A stretch of DNA of 9,339 nucleotides, from the NCBI GenBank assembly GCA_937967805.1, contig CALBTC010000204.1, positions 1 through 9,339 of the forward strand. Reading direction: 5' to 3'. The DNA comes from an uncultured Anaerolineaceae bacterium. Its GTDB lineage: Bacteria > Chloroflexota > Anaerolineae > Promineifilales > Promineifilaceae. The notes under the pieces are model-generated. The model was not told the origin of the DNA. It saw only the letters and a program-made list of their open reading frames with translations, and did no database searches. Position 1 is the stretch's first letter, and each line of letters opens with the position of its first letter. A program made the translations under genes and the position numbers. Below, in pieces: positions 5,779-9,339 of this stretch.

Positions 5779-6330
5779 TCATTCAGCAAACAAATGGGAA
5801 ACCGACAGTTCAAAACCTGCCAAAATACCTTCACCTTGAAGCTGTTCGGCAACTATTTCAACCTTCGTTGGCGCACTGTAAACACGGATTACCTGCCGCG
5901 TTGGCTCAACAACCCACACCCACTGCACGCCAATACCAAAATATTCCTCAATTTTGTCGTGCAAATCGGACCAACGGTCAGTCGGCGACACAATCTCAAC
6001 AACCAGCTCAGGGGCAATCTCCAGGAAACCCTGGCGCGGCCGTTCAGGCACGCGCTCTTTGGAAATAAACACAACGTCCGCAGCGCGAATGGTATCAGGA
6101 TTACGTTGAATAAAGATGCCAACTTCGCCTGTGAGCACCCATCCGTTCTTTTTCCCAGCGACGAAATTACCGAGCAGCCGGCCGATTTCATTTTCCAAAT
6201 AGCCATGTTCTACATTGGTTGGACTCATTTTGATGATCTCCCCGGCGACCAGTTCACAGGGTCCAATATCCCCCATTTCCAGGAGTTCTTCACCGGTAAT
6301 GAGTTTTTGTTTTGGTTCAGCTATTGTCAT
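5779..6330 (-). CDS. Uma2 family protein (DUF820, PD-(D/E)XK-like putative endonuclease)
   Basis: This 183-residue protein matches the Uma2/DUF820 family, which has a restriction-endonuclease-like fold and is abundant in Cyanobacteria and Chloroflexota; its biological role is poorly known. Visible family marks: CELVAGEI (25-32), the conserved H42, GEVGIFI (68-74), AADVVFIS (83-90) with D85 as likely metal ligand, LVVEIVSPTDR (109-119) with E112, and K126 in HDKIEEYF, together forming a D-E-K type active site. I choose the ATG at 6330 because GGAGG lies eight bases upstream; the GTG at 6339 would abut the ribosome site. The gene ends with TGA, which shows TGA serving as a normal stop in this genome. 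It stands alone between aconitase and a convergent lipoprotein, with no obvious functional partner. Confidence 0.9.
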   Translation of the reverse strand: MTIAEPKQKLITGEELLEMGDIGPCELVAGEIIKMSPTNVEHGYLENEIGRLLGNFVAGKKNGWVLTGEVGIFIQRNPDTIRAADVVFISKERVPERPRQGFLEIAPELVVEIVSPTDRWSDLHDKIEEYFGIGVQWVWVVEPTRQVIRVYSAPTKVEIVAEQLQGEGILAGFELSVSHLFAE

Positions 6331-6360
6331 TCGCCTCACCTCCAGGTACCAAAAATGATA

Positions 6361-6389
6361 GACCGCAGGTCAATTTTTCAAAATTGACC
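6361..6389. repeat. Inverted repeat between acnA and the Uma2 gene
   Basis: GGTCAATTTT (6368-6377) and AAAATTGACC (6380-6389) form a perfect 10-bp dyad with a two-base centre. The left arm can instead pair with GACC at 6361-6364 around GCA, so two alternative hairpins compete. It lies just past the aconitase stop and before the Uma2 ribosome site. It could slow or end aconitase transcripts, though the T-rich stretch on the minus strand begins more than ten bases after the stem. It could also be an operator for the Uma2 gene. Confidence 0.5.
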
Positions 6390-6402
6390 AACAGAAAAGC
6401 AC

Positions 6403-9102
<2,700 letters not shown>

Positions 9103-9127
9103 GTTAATACCTCGTTTGTCTTAATAC

Positions 9128-9221
9128 CTATCCGAATATTGGCCACAGAGTTCACAGAGATTTCTGAGATTGGTCTCAAGTTCTCTATCTTCTTTTTTTC
9201 CTCTGTGGCTTTTTCGGATAG
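9128..9221. repeat. Composite inverted repeat in the aconitase leader
   Basis: CTATCCGAA (9128-9136) pairs with TTCGGATAG (9213-9221), and inside it GCCACAGAG (9142-9150) pairs with CTCTGTGGC (9201-9209), separated by short unequal bulges. The centre holds further pairing (GAGA at about 9166-9169 with TCTC at about 9174-9177). The CACAGAG-type wording resembles dispersed intergenic repeats of other bacteria. It would lie wholly within the aconitase transcript leader if the -10 at 9252-9257 is used. Confidence 0.65.
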
Positions 9222-9251
9222 ATTCTTAATTACATTTGTGACTTTGGGGGT

Positions 9252-9257
9252 ATTATA
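9252..9257 (-). promoter_or_regulatory. Probable -10 box of acnA
   Basis: The minus strand reads TATAAT exactly, within CGCTATAATACC, about 150 bases before the aconitase ATG. The -35 at a 17-18 base spacer is poor (GTTTCC or TTTCCC). Transcription would start near 9245 and run through the inverted repeat at 9128-9221. No gene is seen between 9103 and the right edge of the window. Confidence 0.5.
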
Positions 9258-9339
9258 GCGGAAATGTTGATGGGGGAAACGGCCGCGAATTGCCTCAAAA
9301 AAAATGTTACCCAAGTAAGAGACGTTGAATCATAAAAAG

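Noticed and set aside
6361..6389. Classical intrinsic terminator for acnA
   Set aside because: The stem is AT-rich and is not followed directly by a T tract on the minus strand, so only a generic inverted repeat is called.

Overview
The window reads as a chromosomal segment of a free-living bacterium, most likely a Chloroflexota member of the Anaerolineae type. This is inference from gene style: short lipoproteins with Thr/Pro/Glu-rich linkers after an AC(G/T) lipobox, a solitary Uma2 protein, moderate-to-high GC, and intergenic gaps holding inverted repeats. No phage, plasmid, transposase, CRISPR or RNA gene was seen.

Layout, left to right. Minus strand: the start of a threonine synthase (thrC, running off the left edge), an endonuclease/exonuclease/phosphatase-fold hydrolase, a GH63/GH37-like (alpha/alpha)6 glycosidase, a lipoprotein built from an internal duplication, and a large lipoprotein fusing a DsbA-like thioredoxin domain to a cyclophilin. 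After a 268-base divergent gap comes a plus-strand proline-rich lipoprotein (5119-5682). It is convergent with a minus-strand Uma2-family protein (5779-6330). A full-length aconitase (acnA, 6403-9102, minus) with a structured leader fills the right third.

The main discovery is in the DsbA-cyclophilin gene. Conceptual translation from 4850 to 3561 is one continuous protein except for a single in-frame TGA at 4554-4556. That TGA lies exactly where the first cysteine of the CxxC active site should be, giving D-F-Q-[TGA]-P-G-C. A GC-rich 8-bp hairpin begins eight bases after the TGA, with its apical loop starting at the 16th base, which fits the spacing of bacterial SECIS elements. The simplest reading is a selenocysteine (UxxC) oxidoreductase joined to a prolyl isomerase and anchored as a lipoprotein. 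Standard gene callers would split it into two proteins. TGA ends the Uma2 gene normally, so global recoding of TGA is unlikely.

The fusion gene is followed by the duplicated-domain lipoprotein with a TAATG stop/start overlap, and 13 bases later by the glycosidase, so these three look like one operon. The nuclease-fold gene and thrC follow after gaps that each hold a strong inverted repeat. Other signals: the palindrome ACGGCCGT occurs ten times, in all three reading frames of the genes; every intergenic gap carries a different inverted repeat; and the glycosidase has Ser where related enzymes have their catalytic Asp.
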